From positions 64,103,389-64,167,388 of the forward strand of contig CM049315.1 in NCBI GenBank assembly GCA_026874595.1: a stretch of DNA of 64,000 nt, read 5' to 3'. A program made the position numbers and the translations under genes. This DNA is from Sipunculus nudus (Eukaryota > Annelida > Sipuncula > Golfingiida > Sipunculidae). The notes below the pieces were generated by a model, which was not told the DNA's origin, made no database searches, and saw nothing but the letters and a program-made list of their open reading frames with translations. Positions 22,136 through 35,054 of the stretch are shown piece after piece (positions within the stretch are counted from its first letter, which is position 1; each line of letters starts with the position of its first letter).

Positions 22136-24603
22136 GTGATATTTGCCCAACACACGATCTTGTACTACGCAAAAACCGAGCTTATTTCGGCAAAAACGAC
22201 GGTTGTAACGGGTTATAAGTCGCCTTATGAAGCTATTGAATCTCTTCTCTCGCAGTTTAAATCGGTGATATTTGCCCAACACACGATCTTGTACTACGCA
22301 AAAACCGAGCTTATTTCAGCGAAAACGACGGTTGTAACGGGTTTTAAGTCGACTAATGAAGCTATTGAATCGCTTCTTTCCCAGTTTAAATCGGTCATCT
22401 TTGCACAACACACGATTTTCTATTACGCAAAAACCGAGCTGATTTCGGCGTAAAAGATGTTTGTATCTGGTTCTAAACGGCCTAATGAAGCTTCTGAATT
22501 GCTTCTTTTGCAATTTAAATCTGCAATTTTTGCACAACACACGATCATGAATTAGGCAAAAACCTAGCTGATTTCGGCGAGATCGATGTTTGTACCCGGT
22601 TCTAGATGGCCTAATGGAGCTTCTGAATTGCTTCTTTTGCAATTTAAATCTGTAATTTTTGCACAACACACGTTCCTGAATTAGACAAAAACCTATCTGA
22701 TTTCGGCGAGATCGATGTTTGTACCCGGTTCTAAATGGCCTAATGGAGCTTCTGAATTGCTTCTTTTGCAATTTTAATCTTCTATTTTGCACAACACGAT
22801 GTTGTATTACGCGAAAACCGATCTGATTTCAGCAAGAGCGACGTTTTTACCAATTTCTAAATGGCCTAATGAAGCTATTAAAACGCTTCTATTGCAGTTT
22901 AAATCAGCCTTTTCTGCACAAATCACGATCTTGTATTACGAAAAAAACGAGCTGATTTCGGCGTAAAAGACGTTTCTAACTGGTTCTTAGTGGCCTGATG
23001 AAGCTTCTAAAACGCTTCTTTAGCAGTTTAAATCGGTCATCTTTGCACAAAACACGATCTTGTATTACGCAAAAACCGATCTGATTTCAGGAAGAGCGAC
23101 GATTTTACCAATTTCTAAATGGCCTAATGAAGCTATTAAAACGCTTCTATCGCAGTTTAAATCAGCCGTTTCTGCACAAATCACGATCTTGTATTACGAA
23201 AAAAACGAGCTGATTTCGGCGTAAAAGACGTTTCCAACTAGTTCTCAATGGCCTGATGAAGCTTCTTAAACGCTTCTTAAGCAGTTTAAATCAGTCATCT
23301 TTGCACAACACACGATTTTGTATTACGCAAAAAATCGAGCTGATTTCAGCAAAAACGACGTTACTAACTGGTTCTTAATGGCCTGATGAAGCTTCTAAAA
23401 GGCTTCCTTGGCAGTTTAAATCGGTCATCTTTGCACAAAACACGGTCTTGTATTACGCAAAAACGAGCTGATTTCGGCGAAAAAGACGTTGGTATCTGGA
23501 TCTAAATGGTCTAATAAAGCTCCTGAATTGATTCTTTTACAATTTAAATCTGCAATATTTGCACAAACACGATCTTGCATTACGCAAAAAAATCGAGCTG
23601 ATTGCGACGAAAACGACGATTGTAACGGGTTTTAAGTCGCCTAATGAAGTTTCTGAAACGCTTCTTTCGCAGTTTAAACTGACCATTTTTGCACGGATCA
23701 TGATCTATTATAACGCAAAAACCGAGTCGATTTCGGCAAAAAAGATCTTTGTAACTGGTTTTAAGTGGCCTATTGAAGCTTCTTAAACTCTTCTTTTGCA
23801 GTTTAAATCGGTCATTTTTGCACAAACACGATCTTATATTACGCTAAAAAAATCGAGCTGATTTCAGCAAAAACGCCGTTTCTAACTGGTTCTTAATGGC
23901 CTGGTGAAGTTTCTAAAATGCTTATTCAGCAGTTTTAATCGGTGATATTTGCCCAACACACGATCTTGTACTACGCAAAAACCGAGCTTATTTCGGCGAA
24001 AACGACGGTTGTAACGGGTTATAAGTCGCCTTATGAAGCTATTGAATCTCTTCTCTCGCAGTTTAAATCGGTGATATTTGCCCAACACACGATCTTGTAC
24101 TACGCAAAAACCGAGCTTATTTCAGCGAAAACGACGGTTGTAACGGGTTTTAAGTCGACTAAAGAAGCTATTGAATCGCTTCTTTCCCAGTTTAAATCGG
24201 TCATCTTTGCACAACACACGATTTTGTATTACGCAAAAACTTAGCTGATTTCGGCGTAAAAGATGTTTGTATCTGGTTCTAAACGGCCTAATGAAGCTTC
24301 TGAATTGCTTCTTTTGCAATTTAAATCTGCAATTTTTGCACAACACACGATCATGAATTAGGCAAAAACCTAGCTGATTTCGGCGAGATCGATGTTTGTA
24401 CCCGGTTCTAAATGGCCTAATGGAGCTTCTGAATTGCTTCTTTTGCAATTTAAATCTGTAATTTTTGCACAACACACGTTCCTGAATTAGGCAAAAACCT
24501 ATCTGATTTCGGCGAGATCGATGTTTGTACCCGGTTCTAAATGGCCTAATGGAGCTTCTGAATTGCTTCTTTTGCAATTTTAATCTTCTATTTTGCACAA
24601 CAC
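20992..24603 (-). repeat. 3,612-bp tandem duplication, copy II
   Basis: Direct copy of 17,380-20,991. Units F and K recur at 22,136 and 23,942 with the same private variants. It ends before 24,630, where true K sequence (TTTCAGCAAGAGCG) continues. Confidence 0.85.
22136..23941 (-). repeat. 1,806-bp higher-order unit 4 (type F)
   Basis: Nearly identical to unit 2 at +3,612, including the CTATTACG marker near 22,420. Confidence 0.9.
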
Positions 24604-25688
24604 GATGTTGTATTACGCGAAAACCGATCTGATTTCAGCAAGAGCGACGTTTTTACCAATTTCTAAATGGCCTAATGAAGCTATTAAAACGCTTCTATTG
24701 CAGTTTAAATCAGCCGTTTCTGCACAAATCACGATCTTGTATTACGAAAAAAACGAGCTGATTTCGGCGTAAAAGACGTTTCTAACTGGTTCTTAGTGGC
24801 CTGATGAAGCTTCTAAAACGCTTCTTTAGCAGTTTAAATCGGTCATCTTTGCACAAAACACGATCTTGTATTACGCAAAAACCGATCTGATTTCAGCAAG
24901 AGCGACGATTTTACCAATTTCTAAATGGCCTAATGAAGCTATTAAAACGCTTCTATCGCAGTTTAAATCAGCCGTTTCTGCACAAATCACGATCTTGTAT
25001 TACGAAAAAAACGAGCTGATTTCGGCGTAAAAGACGTTTCTAACTGGTTCTCAATGGCCTGATGAAGCTTCTAAAACGCTTCTTAAGCAGTTTAAATCGG
25101 TCATCTTTGCACAACACACGATTTTGTATTACGCAAAAAATCGAGCTGATTTCAGCAAAAACGACGTTGCTAACTGGTTCTTAATGGCCTGATGAAGCTT
25201 CTAAAAGGCTTCCTTGGCAGTTTAAATCGGTCATCTTTGCACAAAACACGGTCTTGTATTACGCAAAAACGAGCTGATTTCGGCGAAAAAGACGTTGGTA
25301 TCTGGATCTAAATGGTCTAATAAAGCTCCTGAATTGATTCTTTTACAATTTAAATCTGCAATATTTGCACAAACACGATCTTGCATTACGCAAAAAAATC
25401 GAGCTGATTGCGACGAAAACGACGATTGTAACGGGTTTTAAGTCGCCTAATGAAGTTTCTGAAACGCTTCTTTCGCAGTTTAAACTGACCATTTTTGCAC
25501 GGATCATGATCTATTATAACGCAAAAACCGAGTCGATTTCGGCAAAAAAGATCTTTGTAACTGGTTTTAAGTGGCCTATTGAAGCTTCTTAAACTCTTCT
25601 TTTGCAGTTTAAATCGGTCATTTTTGCACAAACACGATCTTATATTACGCTAAAAAAATCGAGCTGATTTCAGCAAAAACGCCGTTTC
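23942..25688 (-). repeat. 1,806-bp higher-order unit 5 (type K)
   Basis: It carries K markers in both halves (GACTAAAGAAGC near 24,158, TTTCAGCAAGAGCG near 24,632). The following boundary is blurred by a 59-bp deletion at 25,711, so the next landmark comes 59 bp early. Confidence 0.88.
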
Positions 25689-27494
25689 TAACTGGTTCTT
25701 AATGGCCTGATCTTGTACTACGCAAAAACCGAGCTTATTTCGGCGAAAACGACGGTTGTAACGGGTTATAAGTCGCCTTATGAAGCTATTGAATCTCTTC
25801 TCTCGCAGTTTAAATCGGTGATATTTGCCCAACACACGATCTTGTACTACGCAAAAACCGAGCTTATTTCAGCGAAAACGACGGTTGTAACGGGTTTTAA
25901 GTCGACTAATGAAGCTATTGAATCGCTTCTTTCCCAGTTTAAATCGGTCATCTTTGCACAACACACGATTTTGTATTACGCAAAAACCGAGCTGATTTCG
26001 GCGTAAAAGATGTTTGTATCTGGTTCTAAACGGCCCAATGAAGCTTCTGAATTGCTTCTTTTGCAATTTAAATCTGCAATTTTTGCACAACACACGATCA
26101 TGAATTAGGCAAAAACCTAGCTGATTTCGGCGAGATCGATGTTTGTACCCGATTCTAAATGGCCTAATGGAGCTTCTGAATTGCTTCTTTTGCAATTTAA
26201 ATCTGTTATTTTTGCACAACACACGTTCCTGAATTAGGCAAAAACCTATCTGATTTCGGCGAGATCGATGTTTGTACCCGGTTCTAAATGGCCTAATGGA
26301 GCTTCTGAATTGCTTCTTTTGCACTTTTAATCTTCTATTTTGCACAACACGATGTTGTATTACGCGAAAACCGATCTGATTTCAGGAAGAGCGACGTTTT
26401 TACCAATTTCTAAATGGCCTAATGAAGCTATTAAAACGCTTCTATTGCAGTTTAAATCAGCCTTTTCTGCACAAATCACGATCTTGTATTACGAAAAAAA
26501 CGAGCTGATTTCGGCGTAAAAGACGTTTCTAACTGGTTCTTAGTGGCCTGATGAAGCTTCTAAAACGCTTCTTTAGCAGTTTAAATCGGTCATCTTTGCA
26601 CAAAACACGATCTTGTATTACGCAAAAACCGATCTGATTTCAGCAAGAGCGACGATTTTACCAATTTCTAAATGGCCTAATGAAGCTATTAAAACGCTTC
26701 TATCGCAGTTTAAATCAGCCGTTTCTGCACAAATCACGATCTTGTATTACGAAAAAAACGAGCTGATTTCGGCGTAAAAGACGTTTCTAACTGGTTCTCA
26801 ATGGCCTGATGAAGCTTCTAAATGGCTTCTTAAGCAGTTTAAATCGGTCATCTTTGCACAACACACGATTTTGTATTACGCAAAAAATCGAGCTGATTTC
26901 AGCAAAAACGACGTTGCTAACTGGTTCTTAATGGCCTGATGAAGCTTCTAAAAGGCTTCCTTGGCAGTTTTAATCGGTCATCTTTGCACAAAACACGGTC
27001 TTGTATTACGCAAAAACGAGCTGATTTCGGCGAAAAAGACGTTGGTATCTGGATCTAAATGGTCTAATAAAGCTCCTGAATTGATTCTTTTACAATTTAA
27101 ATCTGCAATATTTGCACAAACACGATCTTGCATTACGCAAAAAAATCGAGCTGATTTCGACGAAAACGACGATTGTAACGGGTTTTAAGTCGCCTAATGA
27201 AGTTTCTGAAACGCTTCTGTCGCAGTTTAAACTGACCATTTTTGCACGGATCATGATCTATTATAACGCAAAAACCGAGTCGATTTCGGCAAAAAAGATC
27301 TTTGTAACTGGTTTGAAGTGGCCTATTGAAGCTTCTTAAACTCTTCTTTTGCAGTTTAAATCGGTCATTTTTGCACAAACACGATCTTATATTACGCTAA
27401 AAAAATCGAGCTGATTTCAGCAAAAACGCCGTTTCTAACTGGTTCTTAATGGCCTGATGAAGTTTCTAAAATGCTTATTTAGCAGTTTTAATCG
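25689..27494 (-). repeat. Higher-order unit 6 (type a, first bases deleted)
   Basis: It shares private variants with unit 1 (GCACTTTTAATC at about 26,320, CTGTTATTTTTGC near 26,206, TTTCAGGAAGAGCG near 26,383). Its first bases and the end of unit 5 are lost in the 59-bp deletion with GAT at both breakpoints. Confidence 0.88.
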
Positions 27495-29299
27495 GTGATA
27501 TTTGCCCAACACACGATCTTGTACTACGCAAAAACCGAGCTTATTTCGGCAAAAACGACGGTTGTAACGGGTTATAAGTCGCCTTATGAAGCTATTGAAT
27601 CTCTTCTCTCGCAGTTTAAATCGGTGATATTTGCCCAACACACGATCTTGTACTACGCAAAGACCGAGCTTATTTCAGCGAAAACGACGGTTGTAACGGG
27701 TTTTAAGTCGACTAATGAAGCTATTGAATCGCTTCTTTCCCAGTTTAAATCGGTCATCTTTGCACAACACACGATTTTCTATTACGCAAAAACCGAGCTG
27801 ATTTCGGCGTAAAAGATGTTTGTATCTGGTTCTAAACGGCCTAATGAAGCTTCTGAATTGCTTCTTTTGCAATTTAAATCTGCAATTTTTGCACAACACA
27901 CGATCATGAATTAGGCAAAAACCTAGCTGATTTCGGCGAGATCGATGTTTGTACCCGGTTCTAGATGGCCTAATGGAGCTTCTGAATTGCTTCTTTTGCA
28001 ATTTAAATCTGTAATTTTTGCACAACACACGTTCCTGAATTAGACAAAAACCTATCTGATTTCGGCGAGATCGATGTTTGTACCCGGTTCTAAATGGCCT
28101 AATGGAGCTTCTGAATTGCTTCTTTTGCAATTTTAATCTTCTATTTTGCACAACACGATGTTGTATTACGCGAAAACCGATCTGATTTCAGCAAGAGCGA
28201 CGTTTTTACCAATTTCTAAATGGCCTTATGAAGCTATTAAAACGCTTCTATTGCAGTTTAAATCAGCCTTTTCTGCACAAATCACGATCTTGTATTACGA
28301 AAAAAAGAGCTGATTTCGGCGTAAAAGACGTTTCTAACTGGTTCTTAGTGGCCTGATGAAGCTTCTAAAACGCTTCTTTAGCAGTTTAAATCGGTCATCT
28401 TTGCACAAAACACGATCTTGTATTACGCAAAAACCGATCTGATTTCAGGAAGAGCGACGATTTTACCAATTTCTAAATGGCCTAATGAAGCTATTAAAAC
28501 GCTTCTATCGCAGTTTAAATCAGCCGTTTCTGCACAAATCACGATCTTGTATTACGAAAAAAACGAGCTGATTTCGGCGTAAAAGACGTTTCCAACTAGT
28601 TCTCAATGGCCTGATGAAGCTTCTAAAACGCTTCTTAAGCAGTTTAAATCAGTCATCTTTGCACAACACACGATTTTGTATTACGCAAAAAATCGAGCTG
28701 ATTTCAGCAAAAACGACGTTACTAACTGGTTCTTAATGGCCTGATGAAGCTTCTAAAAGGCTTCCTTGGCAGTTTAAATCGGTCATCTTTGCACAAAACA
28801 CGGTCTTGTATTACGCAAAAACGAGCTGATTTCGGCGAAAAAGACGTTGGTATCTGGATCTAAATGGTCTAATAAAGCTCCTGAATTGATTCTTTTACAA
28901 TTTAAATCTGCAATATTTGCACAAACACGATCTTGCATTACGCAAAAAAATCGAGCTGATTGCGACGAAAACGACGATTGTAACGGGTTTTAAGTCGCCT
29001 AATGAAGTTTCTGAAACGCTTCTTTCGCAGTTTAAACTGACCATTTTTGCACGGATCATGATCTATTATAACGCAAAAACCGAGTCGATTTCGGCAAAAA
29101 AGATCTTTGTAACTGGTTTTAAGTGGCCTATTGAAGCTTCTTAAACTCTTCTTTTGCAGTTTAAATCGGTCATTTTTGCACAAACACGATCTTATATTAC
29201 GCTAAAAAAATCGAGCTGATTTCAGCAAAAACGCCGTTTCTAACTGGTTCTTAATGGCCTGGTGAAGTTTCTAAAATGCTTATTCAGCAGTTTTAATCG
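27495..29299 (-). repeat. Higher-order unit 7 (type F, 1,805 bp)
   Basis: It has the F marker ACGATTTTCTATTACG near 27,773. It differs by small changes, including a shortened ACGAAAAAAAGAGC near 28,297 that accounts for most of the length change. Confidence 0.9.
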
Positions 29300-31107
29300 G
29301 TGATATTTGCCCAACACACGATCTTGTACTACGCAAAAACCGAGCTTATTTCGGCGAAAACGACGGTTGTAACGGGTTATAAGTCGCCTTATGAAGCTAT
29401 TGAATCTCTTCTCTCGCAGTTTAAATCGGTGATATTTGCCCAACACACGATCTTGTACTACGCAAAAACCGAGCTTATTTCAGCGAAAACGACGGTTGTA
29501 ACGGGTTTTAAGTCGACTAAAGAAGCTATTGAATCGCTTCTTTCCCAGTTTAAATCGGTCATCTTTGCACAACACACGATTTTGTATTACGCAAAAACTT
29601 AGCTGATTTCGGCGTAAAAGATGTTTGTATCTGGTTCTAAACGGCCTAATGAAGCTTCTGAATTGCTTCTTTTGCAATTTAAATCTGCAATTTTTGCACA
29701 ACACACGATCATGAATTAGGCAAAAACCTAGCTGATTTCGGCGAGATCGATGTTTGTACCCGGTTCTAAATGGCCTAATGGAGCTTCTGAATTGCTTCTT
29801 TTGCAATTTAAATCTGTAATTTTTGCACAACACACGTTCCTGAATTAGGCAAAAAACCTATCTGATTTCGGCGAGATCGATGTTTGTACCCGGTTCTAAA
29901 TGGCCTAATGGAGCTTCTGAATTGCTTCTTTTGCAATTTTAATCTTCTATTTTGCACAACACGATGTTGTATTACGCGAAAACCGATCTGATTTCAGCAA
30001 GAGCGACGTTTTTACCAATTTCTAAATGGCCTAATGAAGCTATTAAAACGCTTCTATTGCAGTTTAAATCAGCCGTTTCTGCACAAATCACGATCTTGTA
30101 TTACGAAAAAAACGAGCTGATTTCGGCGTAAAAGACGTTGCTAACTGGTTCTTAGTGGCCTGATGAAGCTTCTAAAACGCTTCTTTAGCAGTTTAAATCG
30201 GTCATCTTTGCACAAAACACGATCTTGTATTACGCAAAAACCGATCTGATTTCAGCAAAAGCGACGATTTTACCAATTTTTAAATGGCCTAATGAAGCTA
30301 TTAAAACGCTTCTATCGCAGTTTAAATCAGCCGTTTCTGCACAAATCACGATCTTGTATTACGAAAAAAACGAGCTGATTTCGGCGTAAAAGACGTTTCT
30401 AACTGGTTCTCAATGGCCTGATGAAGCTTCTAAAACGCTTCTTAAGCAGTTTAAATCGGTCATCTTTGCACAACACACGATTTTGTATTACGCAAAAAAT
30501 CGAGCTGATTTCAGCAAAAACGACGTTGCTAACTGGTTCTTAATGGCCTGATGAAGCTTCTAAAAGGCTTCCTTGGCAGTTTAAATCGGTCATCTTTGCA
30601 CAAAACACGGTCTTGTATTACGCAAAGACGAGCTGATTTCGGCGAAAAAGACGTTGGTATCTGGATCTAAATGGTCTAATAAAGCTCCTGAATTGATTCT
30701 TTTACAATTTAAATCTGCAATATTTGCACAAACACGATCTTGCATTACGCAAAAAAAATCGAGCTGATTGCGACGAAAACGACGATTGTAACGGGTTTTA
30801 AGTCGCCTAATGAAGTTTCTGAAACGCTTCTTTCGCAGTTTAAACTGACCATTTTTGCACGGATCATGATCTATTATAACGCAAAAACCGAGTCGATTTC
30901 GGCAAAAAAGATCTTTGTAACTGGTTTTAAGTGGCCTATTGAAGCTTCTTAAACTCTTCTTTTGCAGTTTAAATCGGTCATTTTTGCACAAACACGATCT
31001 TATATTACGCTAAAAAAATCGAGCTGATTTCAGCAAAAACGCCGTTTCTAACTGGTTCTTAATGGCCTGATGAAGTTTCTAAAATGCTTATTTAGCAGTT
31101 TTAATCG
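29300..31107 (-). repeat. Higher-order unit 8 (type K, 1,808 bp)
   Basis: K markers are at about 29,516 and 29,595. It has small homopolymer gains (GGCAAAAAACC near 29,849, GCAAAAAAAATCG near 30,750). It is the last unit with regular spacing; after 31,108 the landmark distances become 2,300, 1,805 and 5,070 bp. Confidence 0.88.
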
Positions 31108-32720
31108 GTGTTATTTGCCCAACACACGATCTTGTACTACGCAAAAACCGAGCTTATTTCGGCGAAAACGACGGTTATAACGGGTTATAAGTCGCCTTAT
31201 GAGGCTATTGAATCTCTTCTCTCGCAGTTTAAATCGGTGATATTTGCCCAACACACGATCTTGTACTGCGCAAAAACCGAACTTATTTCAGCGAAAACGA
31301 CGGTTGTAACGGGTTTTAAGTCGACTAATAAAGCTATTGAATAGCTTCTTTCCCAGTTTAAATCGGTCATCTTTGCACAACACACGATTTTGTATTACGC
31401 AAAAACCGAGCTGATTTCGGCGTAAAAGATGTTTGTATCTGGTTCTAAACGGCCTAATGAAGCTTCTGAATTGCTTCTTTTGACAATTTAAATCTGCAAT
31501 TTTTGCACAACACACGATCATGAATTAGGCAAAAACCTAGCTGATTTCGACGTGATCGATGTTTGTACCCGGTTCTAAATGGCCTAATGGAGCTTCTGAA
31601 TTGCTTCTTTTGCAATTTTAATCTTCTATTTTGCACAACACGATGTTGTATTACGCGAAAACCGATCTGATTTCAGCAAGAGCGACGTTTTTACCAATTT
31701 CTAAATGGCCTAATGAAGCTATTAAAATGCTTCTATTGCAGTTTAAATCAGGCGTTTCTGCACAAATCACGATCTTGTATTACGAAAAAAACGAGCTGAT
31801 TTCGGCGTAAAAGACGTTTCTAACTGGTTCTTAGTGGCCTGATGAAGCTTCTAAAACGCTTCTTTAGCAGTTTAAATCGGTCATCTTTGCACAAAACACG
31901 ATCTTGTATTACGCAAAAACCGATCTGATTTCAGCAAGAGCGACGATTTTACCAATTTCTAAATGGCCTAATAAAGCTATTAAAACGCTTCTATCGCAGT
32001 TTAAATCAGCCGTTTCTACAAAAATCACGATCTTGTATTACGAAAAAAACGAGCTGATTTCGGCGTAAAAGACGTTTCTAACTGGTTCTCAATGGCCTGA
32101 TGAAGCGTCTAAAACGCTTCTTAAGCAGTTTAAATCGGTCATCTTTGCACAACACACGATTTTGTATTACGCAAAATCCGAGCTGATTTCGGCGTAAAAG
32201 ATGTTTGTATCTGGTTCTAAACGGCCTAATGAAGCTTCTGAATTGCTTCTTTTGCAATTTAAATCTGCAATTTTTGCACAACACACGATCATGAATTAGG
32301 CAAAAACCTAGCTGATTTCGGCGAGATCGATGTTTGTACCCGCTTCTAAATGGCCTAATGGAGCTTCTGAATTGCTTCTTTTGCAATTTAAATCTGTAAT
32401 TTTTGCACAACACACGTTCCTGAATTAGGCAAAAACCTATCTGATTTCGGCGAGATCGATGTTTGTACCCGGTTCTAAATGGCCTAATGGAGCTTCTGAA
32501 TTGCTTCTTTTGCAATTTTAATCTTCTATTTTGCACAACACGATGTTGTATTACGCGAAAACCGATCTGATTTCAGCAAGAGCGACGTTTTTACCAATTT
32601 CTAAATGGCCTAATGAAGCTATTAAAACGCTTCTATTGCAGATTAAATCAGCCGTTTCTGCACAAATCACGATCTTGTATTACGAAAAAAACGAGCTGAT
32701 TTCGGCGTAAAAGACGTTGC
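30950..32720 (-). repeat. Displaced duplication, copy 1 (partner 35,055-36,954)
   Basis: Offset 4,105 bp up to about 31,560 and 4,234 bp afterwards, because the partner has one more monomer. Shared private marks are CTTTTGACAATTTAAATC (31,477 and 35,582) and AAATCAGGCGTTTCTGC (31,745 and 35,982). Confidence 0.85.
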
Positions 32721-34160
32721 TAACTCGTTCTTAATGGCCTGATGAAGCTTCTAAAAGGCTTCCTTGGCAGTTGAAATCGGTCATCTTTGCACAAAACACG
32801 GTCTTGTATTACGCAATGCCCGATCTGATTTCGGCGAAAAAGACGTTGGTATCTGGTTCTAATTGGCCTAATAAAGCTCCTGAATTGATTCTTTTGCAAT
32901 TTTAATCTGCGATCTTGTATTAAGCGAAAACCTTGCTGATTTCGGCAAAAACGACGTTTGTAACTTGTTTTAAATGGCCTGATGAAGCTATTTAAACGCT
33001 TCATTTGCAATTTAAACGGCCATTTTTTCATAACTCACGATCTTGTAGTACTCGAAAACCGAGCTGACTGCGGCGAAAACGACTTTTGTAACGGGTTTTA
33101 AGTCGCCTAATGAAGTTTCTGAAACGCTTCTTTCGCAGTTTAAACTGGCCATTTCTGCACAAATCATGATCTATTATAACGCAAAATCCGAGTCGATTTC
33201 GGCAAAAAAGATCTTTGTAACTGGTTTGAAGTGTCCTATTGAAGCTTCTTAAACTCTTCTTTTGCAGTTTAAATCGGTCATTTTTGCACAAACACGATCT
33301 TATATTACGCTAAAAAAATCGAGCTGATTTCAGCAAAAACGCCGTTTCTAACTGGTTCTTAATGGCCTGACGAAGTTTCTAAAATGCTTATTTAGCAGTT
33401 TTAATCGGTGATATTTGCCCAACACACGATCTTGTACTACGCAAAAACCGAGCTTATTTCGGCGAAAACGACGGTTGTAACGGGTTATAAGTCGCCTTAT
33501 GAAGCTATTGAATCTCTTCTCTCGCACTTTAAATCGGTGATATTTGCCCAACACACGATCTTGTACTACGCAAAAACCGAGCTTATTTCAGCGAAAACGA
33601 CGGTTGTAACAGGTTTTAAGTCGACTAATAAAGCTATTGAATCGCTTCTTTCCCAGTTTAAATCGGTCATCTTTGCACAACACACGATTTTGTATTACGC
33701 AAAAACCGAGCTGATTTCGGCGTAAAAGATGTTTGTATCTGGTTCTAAACGGCCTAATGAAGCTTCTGAATTGCTTCTTTTGCAATTTAAATCTGCAATT
33801 TTTGCACAACACACGATCATGAATTAGGCAAAAACCTAGCTGATTTCGGCGAGATCGATGTTTGTACCCGGTTCTAAATGGCCTAATGGAGCTTCTGAAT
33901 TGCTTCTTTTGCAATTTAAATCTGTAATTTTTGCACAACACACGTTCCTGAATTAGGCAAAAACCTATCTGATTTCGGCGAGATCGATGTTTGTACCCGG
34001 TTCTAAATGGCCTAATGGAGCTTCTGAATTGCTTCTTTTGCAATTTTAATCTTCTATTTTGCACAACACGATGTTGTATTACGCGAAAACCGATCTGATT
34101 TCAGCAAGAGCGACGTTTTTACCAATTTCTAAATGGCCTAATGAAGCTATTAAAACGCTT
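32717..34160 (-). repeat. Displaced duplication, copy 1 (partner 39,592-41,035)
   Basis: Constant offset 6,875 bp. Both copies share ACGCAATGCCCGATCTG, a partly deleted monomer (TCTGCGATCTTGTATTAAGC), GTACTCGAAAACC and CTCGCACTTTAAATC, so they descend from one rearranged ancestor. Confidence 0.88.
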
Positions 34161-35054
34161 CTATTGCAGTTTAAATCAGCCGTTTCTGCACAAATCACGA
34201 TCTTGTATTACGAAAAAAACGAGCTGATTTCGGCGTAAAAGACGTTTCTAACTGGTTCTTAGTGGCCTGATGAAGCTTCTAAAACCCTTCTTTAGCAGTT
34301 TAAATCGGTCATCTTTGCACAAAACACGATCTTGTATTACGCAAAAACCGATCTGATTTCAGCAAGAGCGACGATTTTACCAATTTCTAAATGGCCTAAT
34401 GAAGCTATTAAAACGCTTCTATCGCAGTTTAAATCAGCCGTTTCTGCACAAATCACGATCTTGTATTACGAAAAAATGAGCTGATTTCGGCGTAAAAGAC
34501 GTTTCTAACTGGTTCTCAATGGCCTGATGAAGCTTCTAAAACGCTTCTTAAGCAGTTTAAATCTGTCATCTTTGCACAACACACGATTTTATATTACGCA
34601 AAAAATCGAGCTGATTTCAGCAAAAACGACGTTGCTAACTGGTTCTTAATGGCCTGATGAAGCTTCTAAAAGGCTTCCTTGGCAGTTGAAATCGGTCATC
34701 TTTGCACAAAACACGGTCTTGTATTACGCAAAAACGAGCTGATTTCGGCGAAAAAGACGTTGGTATCTGGATCTAAATGGTCTAATAAAGCTCCTGAATT
34801 GATTCTTTTACAATTTAAATCTGCAATATTTGCACAAACACGATCTTGCATTACGCAAAAAAATCGAGCTGATTGCGACGAAAACGACGATTGTAACGGG
34901 TTTTAAGTCGCCTAATGAAGTTTCTGAAACGCTTCTTTCGCAGTTTAAACTGACCATTTTTGCACGGATCATGATCTATTATAACGCAAAAACCGAGTCG
35001 ATTTCGGCAAAAAAGATCTTTGTAACTGGTTTGAAGTGGCCTATTGAAGCTTCT

